From the NCBI GenBank assembly GCA_961205875.1, contig OY540813.1:15471001-15535000 (forward strand): a DNA stretch of 64,000 bases. Direction: 5' to 3'. This DNA is from Sialis fuliginosa. Its lineage: Eukaryota > Arthropoda > Insecta > Megaloptera > Sialidae. Both the position numbers and the translations under genes were made by a program. Within the stretch, counting starts at the first letter, position 1. Each line of letters opens with the position of its first letter. The notes below the pieces were generated by a model, which worked only from the letters and a program-made list of their open reading frames with translations, had not been told where the DNA came from and did no database searches. Shown one piece after another: positions 13,257-26,130 of the stretch.

Positions 13257-16200
13257 ATTAAAAGAGTAATCCTATTTTTTTAACTGGGTTTTATTTTTTT
13301 AACTCGATCTTTATGCAGTGGATACTTATTACGTTTTATTTTTGTATTTATAAATTAGGCATTGCACTTTTATAAATAGGTATATATATATTTCTTTAAT
13401 TAAATAAAAATCATCTGAATATTTTACATGGGAACCGCTAATGAAATGAAAAAAGTTTGTTTTTAAATATATAAATATTTATAATAAACTATTACAAGGA
13501 AATTCCGGACCTGCACTAATTATATATAAATTAATAATTAACACATTTAATTCGAGCTTAATTAAGTATGTAAATACCGGTATTAAATTTTACAAATATA
13601 TTTAACCCGTGTTTCGCATTATAATAGAACTATCGTTAATTTATTTACTCTACATTCTATGCCTTTGCTGTTTCTTCAAACAAATTCATAATCAAATACC
13701 CAAATATAATGGACGGGACCTCCATTGTAAATAATTAAGTACGGTATAATAATACGCTTAATGTATTCTATGAACATTTGGCCATGGAGTAAAGGCAGCT
13801 AATTTGGTCCTTTGTCTACTAGTAATAAATTCATAAATACAATTTCCATTAATGCTTTTCTACTAGCTTTGTTAAATCATTTTTATCTAATCATTTGTTT
13901 ATTTTTAATTTATTATACAATAGTGAATAATTATTGTATATATAGTATCATGAACTTAAAACGAACTTTTACGTAGTCCGATTCAATTGAGATTTTAGAT
14001 ATAACACATATTAAATATATTATTGTATTTGTAAAAATGTCGTACATTCCCTACACTCGTATTTATATTCTAATACTTTGTCTTGTCTCTGTATAAACAA
14101 ACAACAAGATATTATTATTATAATAACTTGTACAATCAAACGAAAAAGCTTTTCTGAACGGCAAATATACTCCTTGGTTCAGAACCCAGCATTTGCTATT
14201 TAAAATATGTAGTGTACCAAGCATACTGGTAAAGAGGGGCAGTAATCATCAATGGATATATTAATTAATACATGTATTACGATTTGAACGCTATAATATA
14301 AGGTACTGGCCCAAATTTGGATAAGACCCAAATAATGGCTATTTTTAAAATAAATGTACTGAATTAGAAATATCTGTTGATATTTGATTACTACCATTTC
14401 TGAATATTAATCTATATACATTTAACTGTCTTACAGCGTAATTTGATGACAATCGGCCAATAGGTGTCAAAATGGTGGACATTTAAACTAATTATTGGTA
14501 TAATTTATTTATTAATTATTATATTATCATAGCAACTGCTTTATATTGTTTCAAATTTGACGATTCTTTCTTTTATATCTTTTGTATCGTAGTACTTATC
14601 ATTTTGTAATCATTAGCAAGTGTCCATCACTGCGTGCTCATTACTGGATTTCCTTTATTTTTACTTTTTTATTATTTTTTTTATTTACTTTATTTACTCA
14701 ATTGTAGTTATGTTGCTTCTCATTCACTTAATTTTAATAATAATACCCATATTTTAAGAACAGTTTATTACTTTAGAATTATTATCATCAAAATTAGCTC
14801 AACTAAAATTACTGAAGATGAAAAATTGTTTTGTTAAAACGTCAATGAACACAGGTGGCTCAGAATCTCACATATATTATTAATCATGAGTTTTTCTACC
14901 GCACATTTTCTAGAAAGATCATTAATAATTTCAGCAAAATCGTGTCTCGTTGGTAACCCCTTTTTCTATTTAATTTTTTGCTGGCGTTGTAAAGCTGAAG
15001 AAGACATATAGTCAGTATGTTTCGATTGATCGATGTAACAATTGGTTGCGTCGAGTTTTTTATAATCAAAACTTTGCTTCGCATTTGTTTCAGTTGGAAA
15101 ACATGCACGTTTTGTATAAATGAAAAGTATATACAATACTGATATGTTCTACTATATATGTAACTGCGAACAGTCTACAGAAAATTGAATTTCTCTGTAT
15201 GTATGTATAAAATAATCTAAAAATGTAAAATTTGTCGATTCCGAATCGATGCGTTATTTTGTACATACATATAAAGAATTAGTTAAATAGAGATTAAATA
15301 TTTAAAAGACATCTACATTTTCTATAAAAAATGTTTAGCTAATTGTATTCCAATTTTTATGTAACGTGTTAAATTAAAAATTAAATTAAATTAATATAAT
15401 AAAAGGTACAAAGAAAATAGCCAATAGTGGCATTATAAATTATATAAAAATTGATTAAATTATGGTAAAATTGTAATAAAATATAATATATTATATTTCA
15501 GTATCTAAAACTATTTCAAATCATAGACTTTTCCAAAATTAAATATGTTTTCCATTTAAAAGGGTATATCAATATTCTATATATTGAAACATTCCTTTAA
15601 TATCTTCATTTCTTATAAGTAACTATATATAAATAAAGATTTGTTTACCAAAAAATCATTAATTAAATTTGTAAAGCAAATTATTTTTATTGTATTCAAT
15701 TAACAAATAAAATCAAATTTACAAAACTAAATGAAATAATTTAACACAGCGCATGTGTTGAAATGGATTATCCGTGAATTGAATAAACAAATTTATACAA
15801 GATTCAATCAATTAGCACCAACAGCAGTTTGTACTCATGACGACCAAATCCAGTGCACCTTAACAAGTTAAACAATAGGAGACGCATACCTTGCACTTGA
15901 AAATATATTTTGAATTTCTGTGATTATAATTCGCAAGCCAATATAACATTATATTAAAAAAAAAATGAATCTACATAGTAATAATATCACTTAATTGATT
16001 TATTCTAATACTTCAATAGCAATGTTATCATCATCAGAATTAGTAGATACCAAAACTAATATAAAATTTATGTACAAATGAACTTCCAAATAAAGAAAGA
16101 TATAATATTAGACCTATCTATGAGTACGTTTACACAGAACTATTATTCTGGTTTTACTGTAACCGATGTAGTAAAACCGGATGTAAAAGTTCGTGTAGAT

Positions 16201-16415
16201 GGCGCATTACACCTGACATAACTAATCAGGTTTATTAATGCAATTTCTTTTGATCTACAACCGGAATAGAGCAGGAATAAAAACGTGTGTAAATTGCATG
16301 GACTGGACATAGTTATATCTATTGAGCCAACGCCAAAAAATATAGTATCTACGGAGTGTAGGTATTTCGTAGTAATGCCCTTCGCATTAACATTTGAAAA
16401 AGCGTCGTCAGTTAA
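13257..16415. other. gene-free AT-rich region with possible LINE debris
   Basis: No gene can be supported. Near 14805-14855, ACTGAAGATGAAAAATTGTTTTGTTAAAACGTCAATG again resembles a LINE/Penelope-like tail. The minus strand just beside it (14896-15108) is open for 70 codons with a KRGYQRD-like piece, possibly reverse-transcriptase debris but too short to assign. GTACGTTTACACAG at about 16126 may be a transposon terminus. Confidence 0.4.
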
Positions 16416-16589
16416 AACACCAGAGACGAAGAGGTTGAAAACAAAAGAAAGCGTGATTCGTGGAACGTAGATGAGACAAAGTATTTTTGGGATTTATTAT
16501 TGGTACACCATCGAACTTATAACGTAGAAATAGAAATAAAACCCAATAATAAAAAGTTACATACAATTTATAAGTTATTAGAAAAATAA
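16416..16589 (+). pseudogene. SANT/Myb-like or MADF-like DNA-binding fragment, probably transposon-derived
   Basis: An uninterrupted frame of 57 codons after a stop reads KRKRDSWNVDETKYFWDLL, then LVHHRTYN, then a Lys-rich tail before the stop. The basic stretch followed by W-N-x-D-E-T-x-x-F-W-D-L-L fits the first helix of the SANT/Myb-like or MADF domains that accompany PIF/Harbinger transposons and related genes. No in-frame ATG starts it, and it ends abruptly after about 40 residues of domain-like sequence. A GTACGTTTACACAG motif about 290 bp upstream may be a transposon end. I read this as a broken fragment; an exon of an unseen gene is the alternative. Confidence 0.4.
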
Positions 16590-17768
16590 TTGACAAAATT
16601 ATGCGTAAATATTGTTGTCATTATCAGATAATTTAATAAAATATTTTGTAAATTAAAAATAAAATCAAAATAACACAATTTAAACTAGGTTGAAAAAGGT
16701 GAAGTGATTCTTAAATCAGATAAGGTTAATTTATTTTTTTAGATTTGATAAAAAAGTTTTGACTACACTTTCGTAGAGATGGATTCAGTTCAGGCTAGCA
16801 CAGTCCGAAGCCCGGAGCCGTGAGGAAATTGTGCGGCTCCGGTGTTTAGGGAGGACGTGTCGTCAGTTTATCAACATCACAACCGAGTGTATTCTTGTGA
16901 CAATTACAAATGTTCAGTCGCTATATTTAGACAGTTCTAGTACACGTCTTTACTCTACCTTCACCCGTCACTTCGAAATAGCTTTTAAAGCCACTTCGCT
17001 TATAGCGTGCGGCTTTTTTAATACACAAAAATATTTTTTTGTTAAACAAAATATAACTACGGTATAATCCTTTCAAGAATGTTTTATATTAAATAATATC
17101 TATTTGTAGTATCAAAATCGATATTTTTAAATATCTACTGTTCTTATGTATATGAGTCGCATGCAGAAGTGGTCGACCAGTTTTCATTCAAATTCGCTTT
17201 TTACAAACTTAGTAGGCTCCTCCCAATTGTAAGAGATTCTGACCTTTAGGGTGACAGACGACTTCTGAAGCCCATAGTATAACCTCAACTTATGTACAGA
17301 CACATATACGTCATTATTTCAATAATAAAGTTTTCATATTACATAGTTTATATAGGTACCTATATAGTACTTCAATGAGCAGTATTTAAAAAATATATTT
17401 AATGGACATAATCCCACAACGAGAAATAAAACTAGCTTTAACATTCCACCTAGTAATTTAACTAATTGTAAAATCCACAAATGTACATAATTACATACCA
17501 AATAAAAACAAATATTTTACCTCTCCAAAAATTTAAAACAGAACTTAAAAAATAATATAAACGAAATTTTATAATATGTAGATTCAAATAAAAATTAACG
17601 TTCCTAACTAAAAAAATAATAGGTGTATTGTAAAATATTATTATAATTGTTTAAGAAAAAAAATTGAATAAAATATTTATAATAAGTATTTTCTTATATG
17701 AATTTTGAATACTGATACATTTAACTGAATGTATAATCACCTAATAGAATTATCATGCGATATTTTAA
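16590..17768. other. gene-free region with one GC-richer patch
   Basis: At 16775-17010 the sequence is visibly GC-richer (GAAGCCCGGAGCCGTGAGG, GTGCGGCTCCGGTG, ATAGCGTGCGGC). No frame has recognisable protein features, and tRNA-type A/B boxes are not convincing. It could be a degraded SINE or a lost exon. The rest is AT-rich. Confidence 0.35.
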
Positions 17769-17951
17769 ACAAAAATTTCAGAGGGAAACCCTAGTTCAAT
17801 TTTGATTGTACTGCTGGAATTCGTAACATCATATTTATGCGAAGCGGGATTTTCAGCATTAGTTGCAATGAAATCCAAATATCGAGACTGTTTAGTAGTA
17901 GAAAAAGAGATTCGAGTAGCTCTCTCTTCAATAACATCTAGATTTAATTAA
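17769..17951 (+). pseudogene. hAT transposase C-terminal fragment (ZBED5/FAM200-like dimerisation region)
   Basis: The frame reads TKISEGNPSS, a hydrophobic stretch LIVLLEFVT, then SYLCEAGFSALVAMKSKYR, then EIRVALSSITSRFN and a stop. The Y-L-C-E-x-G-F-S-A-L..K.K.R....E..IRVALS pattern is the conserved end of the hAT dimerisation domain in ZBED5/FAM200/zinc-finger-MYM-like proteins, and ISEGNPS followed by a hydrophobic helix is the usual preceding segment. A stop codon lies immediately upstream (17766-17768) and nothing else of the roughly 600-residue protein is present. It is an old, truncated transposon copy with no likely function. Confidence 0.8.
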
Positions 17952-18574
17952 GTTTGTGCTAATAAACAAGTACATTCATCTATCAATTACGTGTTTTAAT
18001 AAATTCTTTGTATTATTTCATTTTATACCTTTTTAAAACGTATCTTTATTATTTTATAAAATAAAGGGGGGGGGATTAGATTTTTTTTAAAGGAAGGCGT
18101 AAAATATTAATGTATCTCACAATACCCTTCTCATAACTTTGTTCATAAAAATTCCCATTTTGTTGGCTATTTTTATAAATTAAATCGTTTTGTCGGATGA
18201 ACAGTTTATATAACACAATAAATCATTTCTTGATAGCATCTCGATGTTATTAATATCCTGTGTTTCCGATTGGAGCTTTTGTGTATTGGAAGACCTTTCC
18301 AATTCTGTAATCAGCTTAATTGTAAGTACTTATTATACCTTTTCAATTGTAAAATATGAAACAAAATACAAGTTTTATAAAACGAATTTACCTAATTAAG
18401 GGAAATGTAATAAAGTGTTTTTATTCTACTTGGCATCAATCTACTACGTAAAAAATTACGAAACATGCAATATGGTTCAAATAAACCTGTAATTCAATAA
18501 TTATGAATTAAAATTATGAACACAGTAAAGTAGTCGAGTCAATAAACGTTTTTACTTCGGAACCCTCAGAAACA

Positions 18575-18990
18575 GCACCGATTTTGATGAAATTTTGTAT
18601 TTTGCAAAGTTGTTCAAAATACCCTTATTCACTAGTAGAAAATTTTAGAGCACGTTAAATGCATTAATTTTCATTTTACAACAAGTTATATAATAATAAA
18701 CAATTGCCGTTTTGCAAATAATAATTAAATTTTGACAAAAAAGTGCTTATATGAGACGTATTTACCTAACGTTTCTGAAAGTTTAAGCTCTCTAAGTTTA
18801 AAATATACTTATATCAATTCTAAAGCAGTTTATTCAGATTTTTTGCGCGTCGCCAAGATCGTAAGCTGTGTTAAAAATATTTACTGAAATTTGATGAAAT
18901 TTTTCGTTATTGTTCAAAATACCTTTATTTAAAATTAAAAAATTGTTAAAGCACGATACATACTTTTATTTTCATTTTACAATAAGTTTT
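18575..18990 (+). repeat. pair of diverged direct repeats
   Basis: About 18575-18695 and 18890-18990 share TTGATGAAATTTT, TTGTTCAAAATACC.TTATT, AGCACG and TTTTCATTTTACAA.AAGTT. They are offset by roughly 300 bp. The 'GATTTTGATGAAATTTTG' wording is common in insect retrotransposon 3' ends. Confidence 0.45.
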
Positions 18991-19060
18991 GCTCCGAAAT
19001 TTCATATCCACTCGCAAAACGATCACAAAGCTACTCATATCTTCGATATGGCGAGAAAAC
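18965..19060 (-). mobile_element. MITE family 1, short fragment
   Basis: Read on the minus strand, this gives TTTTCTCGCCATATCGAAGATATGAGTAGCTTTGTGATCGTTTT. It matches the left interior of copies at 589-1125 and 8949-9698 over about 55 bp and then diverges. Confidence 0.5.
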
Positions 19061-21027
19061 AAAATGAACATAGATCAAAACGAGAAGCTCAAATAACATA
19101 AACATAATTTATAATAACATATGATTATAGTATACATAAAATCAAATAAACCAAATATTCAAAATATATAATGACAAATGTATTACAATACAATCCACTG
19201 CAATGCACTCGAACATAAAAGGGATTATTTTGGAGATTAATCTATGGATTTGAATCAATTTATCAATTGTATTATTCAATTTTACCATAACTGCATTAAA
19301 TCAAATTACATTGAAAAACAAAATTAATTTTTTCATACTTGCTAAAATGCACATAAAAAATATTTTTTTTATTTACCAGATATAATATAGTCATAGAATT
19401 TCAAATTTAATCAAATGTATTTACTCGTATTTCTATCATCTTTATATTTCCAATCATATTTGTTATGTAGTTATTCGTTTTTGATTTTATAATTACAATC
19501 GCATTAAAATATACTGACCGACAATAATACACAAATTAATTAATTATTGAATGTTTTTTATGTTTTAATAACAATGCAGTATTGAAAAAGGGTAATAATA
19601 ATATTAAAATTATATTTTTTTTGGATTGTTAACAATGGTTGCAGAAAAAAAAACTTTTTCAATTTAATGTTAAGTTGTAGATAAATATAATTAAATTCTT
19701 AGACTATAGGCGTTTTTTCATAACTATTTATATTATAATTATTTTTTATCCGCTTAAGAATTTTTATAGTCTTACTACCGTCTTACTTTTAACCCCTATT
19801 TGATAGATATTGATTGTTTATTTATTTTTAAAAATCAATAAAAAATTACAATAGATTCTATCAAGACAAGGCACTAAAAAATCAAAACGCTTACTAACTA
19901 AGCATTTACTGTTATTAAGTACAACCACAAAAGAATATTTAAGGACTAATACAGATTGATTATACTCATTAATATTAATGCTCTACTGAAGTATCTCATC
20001 GACCGAAAGCTAATGATATAATATGCAGGATTAAGGGCTTAGTTCAAATCAGCGTATCAGATGTGCGGATCCATTGTTTCCGGAATCTGGATTATTTTGC
20101 TGCTGCAGATGTCATTATTCACTAGAACACCAGATACTTGCTTTGTATTTACTGCACATAAGTACTCTCATATATTGATATGTATCAATAGTACAATGCA
20201 ATTCAACAAGATTTATATTCGTAATCAAAAAGAAAAACGAATTTGTCTATGACTGTAGTAGATAGAGGAAGGTGGTATCAAAAGTAAAAATTTTTACAAA
20301 AAAAGTCTATTCGAATTGACCAAACTACCTGATTTTAAAATATATGCTTGGTATTTTATTGAGGAATGAAATGTGTTATAAAGCAATTTTGTGGCACTTA
20401 ATGATTTTTATTAAAATAATTTTTTTTTAAGCAAAGTCAGAATGGTACAAATGAGCTGGTGCTGTTTGTAACAAAATATAAAAAAACTCAGCAACTCAGC
20501 AAAATAATCAAAAGTACCAATGTTTCTTGCATTATTATGATTGTAAAACCATACATACACTACAAATATTAAACTGTTCTTATATCAGAAGTATCAATAA
20601 ACTAATATTTTTATATTTCTCACAAAAGTTACTAAAAATAAAAACAATATTTTAATTAAACATAAAATAATGTTACTGATAGGTAATTAAAGATTATTAC
20701 AGGTATTCTATCTGGTATTCATCTTTTAATCACTGTCAGACCTGGTCGAAAAAATTTTCTTAGGGGGCCCGCTAAAACAATTCCAGCCTAGGAGTTCGTG
20801 ATTATTTCTCTTTACTCGAGAATAAAGTTGTAGGCAAACCCAACAAAGTTTATTCACTGTCTTCATCCAATTCATTTTTTTTCGATGACTAACTTCTTTT
20901 TCTATTCCTTTTTCCCTTATCCTTTCCTTTATTTTCATTTTTTGGCTTCCTTTGGTTTAAATTCAGTCTGGGTTTTTTTTAGAGTATTAGTCAATATAAC
21001 ATTTTTTTAATATGACAACACCCAATT

Positions 21028-21066
21028 AGCTAATTGAGTGTGTTGTAATATTACACTCAATTAGCT
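21028..21066. repeat. perfect 14-bp inverted repeat
   Basis: AGCTAATTGAGTGT (21028-21041) and ACACTCAATTAGCT (21053-21066) are exact reverse complements separated by 11 nt. No T-rich terminator context or gene is nearby, so it is most likely debris of a foldback element. Confidence 0.5.
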
Positions 21067-21279
21067 TCAATTCTGTTACAACTGTGACTTTCAACAATAA
21101 TTATTATAGGTTAGATTTTTTCAAAATTTTACAACTAGCATGAAAACTAAACATAAAATACAAAAATACAGCCACAACTTTTTACTTTTTTGTTGTTGTT
21201 TTATTTAAAAATTATGGATTATGACGTAGTAGATCCACTGGTACAACTGACACTGCTTTCCCCAACTTCTCGTGTAGTT

Positions 21280-21927
21280 CAGAGCTTCTCAACTGGTGGC
21301 GTGCCGCGAGATATACATATAATGAGCAATTCACAGTACTAAATATGTTACTTTGGTAACTTTAATTTGGTAATATGCAAATTTAACTAATATGTTCTTG
21401 TTAAGTAGTATAACTACTATTATATAAGTGTTCAAAGTATCCCGCACCATACACTGTAGAAACGTTGACTCAAGCCAAGAAAACCTTGTTTATATATTAT
21501 GACGAAAACAATATTTTCTTGCTATAAGAAATAAACTCTTAATCCAACTAAATAATTGTTGGACGTAATAATAATATAATTTGATTAAGATTATATTTTC
21601 TATATTAAGAAAATGTTGTTTTCGTTATACGGGGTGTCCCGTAAATATACCGACAAACTTTCCGGAGTTCTCGAACCAATCGCTTTTTGTTTATAAGCCC
21701 ATGTCTGCAAATAAGCCGTTTTAACAGTAGAGTAATGGGTGCAACCTACGAAAAACCATACTTTCTGCTCCATAGGGTACACCCAAACATTCTATGTTTA
21801 TGTTTATCTCCTAAAACTGCTAAAACGGCTCATTTACGGACATAGGTTTTTAGATTTTTTCAGTGTGTCACGCAAATATTATAATTTGATTAGTGTGCCA
21901 TGACGCAAAAGATGTTGGAAAACTCTG
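21280..21927. mobile_element. hAT-type non-autonomous element
   Basis: The left end CAGAGCTTCTCAACTGGTGGCGTG and right end (minus strand) CAGAGTTTTCCAACATC...CATGGCACAC share the CAGAG.TT..CAAC consensus typical of hAT termini. The 8 bp outside each end are GTGTAGTT and GGGTGGTT (6 of 8 identical), consistent with a decayed 8-bp target duplication. A second repeat starting GGGGTGTCCCGTAAATATACCG sits inside near 21631, suggesting nesting. No transposase was seen. Confidence 0.5.
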
Positions 21928-22254
21928 GGGTGGTTGCTAATAGAACAACTAAAATTTAATTATCTGTGAATTTAAATAAAGGATGACAAATAGGGTAACA
22001 ATGTACTCGATAACGTAAAAATGTCGAAACAAATATGTAAGTTTTTTTTTAAACAATGTTGTGAAATTTTAATGTAATAATACTGATTTGTTGTAATATT
22101 ATTTAATGTAATTTAAACTAATATATACTTGCCATAAAATACATCTCAAAAAACAGCGAATTTGTTAACTAGAACCAAATCTCATTATCTATAAATGATC
22201 TATTTTCACAGTGTGCTTATTGTTAGTTCTTTGATATATCTTAGTAGCGTGATA

Positions 22255-22400
22255 TCTAGCCTGAACTGATACTTAGGCATTGTAACAGTGAACGTATCAT
22301 CAAAATCGGTTCATTAGTTTTCGAGTTTACTCGGAACAAACAGACAAAAATTCTAAAAAAAACTATAAAATGGGCTATGTATAGATATAATAAACAGAAT
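22255..22400 (+). mobile_element. non-LTR retrotransposon-like 3' tail
   Basis: The stretch ATCATCAAAATCGGTTCATTAGTTTTCGAGTTTACTCGGAACAAACAGACAAAAATTCT is the phrase found at the 3' ends of RTE/CR1-type elements in many insects (recalled from general knowledge). It is followed by AATAAACAGAATGTCCCG. No coding part remains. Confidence 0.5.
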
Positions 22401-24539
22401 GTCCCGTATGTCAGGAATTCCTATATTTTTTTTATAATGTTGTAGTTACAACAGCGGATACTTTAAACAGATTTTGTAATATGAATCATGGCTTCTGCAT
22501 ATAATTCGTGTCAGTAAGTACTTCAGATTTACATCAAGAGTACCGCGGAAGCTTTAAGGCTTAGATTATGTATAATAATAAACTTTTGGATTAGGTTCTG
22601 ACATAAATAACATTTTTTTTATAATTTATACAATTATATTTTTTGGCATTAAAGGATAGTAATATTTATTTTCTTCGAAATTACATGTTTATTAACAAAA
22701 CTACTTATAAAATATATAAAATACTAACTAAATATGAAAAAATCTCTATAAAATTGAAGCAAATTCGAATTATTTTTATATATGTTTGTATTAAATAAAT
22801 AAAAGCGAGCACATACAATATTAATGTGATATTGGAGCCGTTAATAACAGATATTGGTAGAAGGAGAAAATTGTAATTACTGAATAAATGTCAATATCTG
22901 AACACCGCCGTTAGAGTTTAATCCAAAGCGAACGATGTGAACAAACGTACAACGGCTGACTCGGACCTTAGCACCATGTTATTTTTATACGACTTTTTTT
23001 ATCAAGTAAAATTTAATCAACTGGAATACACTGGAGTTGAATTGGTAACCGTAAGATTGAAGACCCAGCCAGAACAGACGTATCGATTCAAGGGTCTTCA
23101 CAATCAGTGTAGGATTAAGTCGAATTTGTATGTGTTTTATTAGGCCATTAAATAAAAATACATTATCATTTTATGTCAGCAATAATATAAATGTGCTTTT
23201 TGGAAAATTCGTTCTTTTACCACAGGAAAATGCTAAAAATTTTAAGGTGATGTTGTAACTATCAAAGTATAATTAATTATAATATGAACACATATATAAT
23301 ATGTATAAATATGTAAATTTTATTTCCACCCTGTACTCAACTCGGGCCTTATCGGATCCTATTAGAATAAAATAGGTTCTTTAAATCGGAACTACTATTT
23401 CTTAAATATATTCGCAATTGAGTCAGGATTTTCTCCATTAATTTTAATTTTGGTATGAGCTAGGGCTCTATTCGGGATCTATTTTTCTTAAATCTTTATC
23501 TGTTTCTTTTTCATTTCTTTTCTTTAGTGAATAGGAAAACTTGACTAGTTTACAAATATGTTTTTATTGAATGGTGTTTCATTTCAATAAAATCAATTAT
23601 TGGCATTTTAGGCCTAAAAGTAGATCAATTCAAAACCTATTCATATTTAGGTAGAAAAATATATGCTGAATTATGATTCTGCATAAAAAAAATAACAGAA
23701 TGCTATTGAAAAATTTGGGTTAAGGCTCACAAGACTCAAATAAAATCATGTACTCATAATCTAAGCCACCTATTAAAAGCTTACTCCAACTTTTGTATCT
23801 ATAAAATTTAATTCTTTCTAGTAATTTTGAAGTCCCGATCAATAATGTACATATGTATAATAATTATATTACTTTATATTCGATATTTGAATATATATAT
23901 ACATATTAAAATTACAATAATCTTAATATGTTACATTATTTTTATAGCACAATTTCATACACTGATTATGTTTATTTTATATCACATTTATTTGCATTGC
24001 ACATATTTACAATTTTATCTTTACAACTGTTTAATTTGAACAGAGTTTCTAATTTAAGCACGTCGTAATAATGACGCACTGTAAATACAAGTGACATTAA
24101 TTTCTATTAACAAATTTGCAATTTGTTTTACACAGGTATGAAATTAAGAATTAAATGTTCCGAATTATTACGTAAGAACATTATCTAAAAATAATAATAA
24201 TTCAATGTTTCGTTCATATACATAAATCTTTAAAATGATTTTATTTATAAAGAGATTAATAGTAATGTATGTAATATGAACTTTTCACTTATTGTTAGTT
24301 TCCTTACTTCAATATTGAATGGACTATTCAAACGAGATGGCAAATACATTTATTCAATACTTTTCATCACCTTTTTTAAAATGCACATAATTTCAACACT
24401 TAAATTAAAATATTTTTTACAAAAGAAATATCAGTTACTAAAAACCGTAAGTCATATTAAAATGTTATTTAGAAATTTATCGATATACCAACACATGAAA
24501 GCAACGTACCGAATATCAAATTGTTTCATACAGCCGTTT

Positions 24540-24960
24540 TTGAGGTCATTTTGCTAGTTTGTTGTATAGACAGACACACCTACAAGACATACTCTTTCAA
24601 TTTCTTACAAAAAATTATCGAGTTATACTCAATAATAAAAATTGTATATATTTCCAGTGAAACTGGAAGTCAGATTAAAATAATAAATTTCAAAATATTT
24701 GCCGTACAGACAGACAAATATTGACATATATTTAGTACATTTGTGATCGCAACGACATATTCTTTTAATTTTTAACATAAAAATAAGAATTAGTAGGTAC
24801 TTGAAAATAAAAAAAATATATATTTTCGGTAAAGCCGGATATCGGATAATAATAAAACTAAAAATAAACGCAGCAAATTTCAAATCTTTTCATACGACCG
24901 TTTTTGAAATCATTCGGCTTATTTGCTGGTCAGACAGACCGACATTTTTCTAAAAATATG
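24540..24960 (+). repeat. two related CAGACAGAC-bearing repeat segments
   Basis: Segments near 24525-24560 and 24885-24940 both read TTTCATAC.GCCGTTTTTGA.ATCATT then a GACAGAC run, and a third GTACAGACAGACAAATATTGACA lies at about 24703. The pattern suggests tandem or nested copies of one retroelement 3' end. Confidence 0.4.
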
Positions 24961-25147
24961 CTTTTTATCAAAATTGGAAACCAATATATTTATTATTTAT
25001 ATGTCTACATAGTAACTTATCTCTACCATTTTAAATAATATATATTAAAAAAAAGATTACACTGTTTTATGCTAGTCTTATGTTTACTTATGTTGTTTCA
25101 AAAAATTTGCAATAGTAACACAATCCTTTTTATCCATACTATCATTA

Positions 25148-25352
25148 AGGCCTCTATACACCACCCAATCTGCAGGGCCGATTTATCGGGAGATAGAATG
25201 GGTGTACTGCAGATTGGGTCATGTATAGGCAAATTGGACCGATTATTCCGCGAATAGTCAGCCCGATTTGCCTATACACGACCCAATCTGCAGTACCTCG
25301 ACTCTACCTCCTGATAAATCGGCCTTGCAGATTGGATGGTGTATAGAGGCGT
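25148..25352. mobile_element. foldback MITE with TTA target duplication (PIF/Harbinger-like), copy a
   Basis: This 205-bp element is nearly palindromic over its whole length. The left end reads AGGCCTCTATACACCACC and the right end, read on the minus strand, ACGCCTCTATACACCATCC, with arms that remain complementary for about 95 bp. TTA flanks both sides (25145-25147 and 25353-25355), the 3-bp duplication expected of PIF/Harbinger elements. A shorter copy is at 27070-27180. No coding content. Confidence 0.75.
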
Positions 25353-25369
25353 TTAGAAATGGGAAAATG

Positions 25370-25718
25370 TGTCTGTCTCTGTTTGTTATCTTTTTACAGC
25401 TACACCGCTGAACCGATCTTGATGAAATTTGGAGGGGAGATAGCTTGCATCCTGACGAAGGACATAAACTACTTTGTATCTAGAAAAATTTGTTAGATGG
25501 AAAAAATAGTTGTGTAACATTTGTATGCGCGATAGGTTATACTTTTTTGACGTAGACTACTGTGTAAATGCGAAATTAAAACCTGTTTTATCGACTATGC
25601 CATAACAGAAATTTGTATTATCACATGGACGAAGTTTAAAAAAAACCTGTTTTATCGACTATGCCATAACAGAAATTTGTATTATCACATGGACGAAGTC
25701 GCGTGGGTTACAGCTAGT
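25370..25718 (+). mobile_element. non-LTR/SINE-like 3' end with internal 64-bp duplication
   Basis: The order TCTGTCTCTGTTTG, CACCGCTGAACCGAT, TTGATGAAATTTGGAGGGGAGATAG, GACGAAGGACATAAACTACTTT and a final GGACGAAGTCGCGTGGGTTACAGCTAGTA matches the repeated 3' sequence of a very common insect retroelement family (RTE-like by general knowledge). A unit containing CCTGTTTTATCGACTATGCC is duplicated in tandem (about 25577-25640 and 25641-25700, period 64 bp). Confidence 0.65.
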
Positions 25719-26057
25719 ACATATATATATTTTTTAAAGACAGGACTAAATTATTTTACTAGACATTATCTTTCTTAACACAGACGTGATGAAAATAAAT
25801 AAATAAAATAAAATTACTATATAAATTAGCATTGTTATTCACGGCATTTTATTTTCTGGCGTATGTCGTTTAATCTAGGTGATTATTAATGAATTGGATT
25901 TTTGCCATAGCTTAGTAAAAACAACACAAACTACACTATTCATAAAACGAACGCCAACCAAACATCAAGTCCAAGAACTTTTTGCCAAACAACACGGTAA
26001 ACTAATTATTGAGTAAGAAATCACAATAAAACATTAACGTAAAAACGTTCGCATAAC

Positions 26058-26130
26058 TCCGGGCCGCGGGAGTTAAACTCGGCCCTGGCTCATTGCCAAT
26101 ACACCAGCATTTGACCAGCAGAGCCGCTGC
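26058..26130 (+). repeat. GC-rich repeat patch, copy a
   Basis: CCGGGCCGCGGGAGTTAA...TCGGCCCTGGCTCATTGCCA...CATTTGACCAGCAGAGCCGCTGCGGAA is an abrupt GC-rich island. It aligns, with gaps, to 27493-27610 (GGTCCTGGCTCCATGCCA...CATCTGACCA...GCGGCAGCGGAA), so both probably come from one element of unknown type. Confidence 0.4.

Larger units (their letters stand above)
17952..21279. other. gene-free region with short internal repeats
   Basis: No gene can be supported. A G-run lies at about 18066-18074. Related direct repeats lie at about 18575-18695 and 18890-18990, a fragment of MITE family 1 at 18965-19060, and a perfect 14-bp inverted repeat at 21028-21066. A 70-codon minus-strand frame at 20726-20938 contains a CWVC motif and a Lys-rich start, but it is too short to assign. 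Confidence 0.45.
21928..25147. other. gene-free region with retroelement tails
   Basis: No gene can be supported. 22255-22400 resembles a LINE 3' end and 24540-24960 is a pair of related CAGACAGAC-bearing repeats. The rest is AT-rich; open frames such as 24276-24557 are low-complexity and overlap these repeats. Confidence 0.45.

Noticed and set aside
16775-17010. tRNA-derived SINE
   Set aside because: GGCTAGCACAGTCCG resembles an A box, but no B box (GGTTCGANNC) follows at the right distance.
24276-24557. 93-codon plus-strand frame
   Set aside because: It overlaps repeat sequence and its hydrophobic composition follows from T-rich codons.
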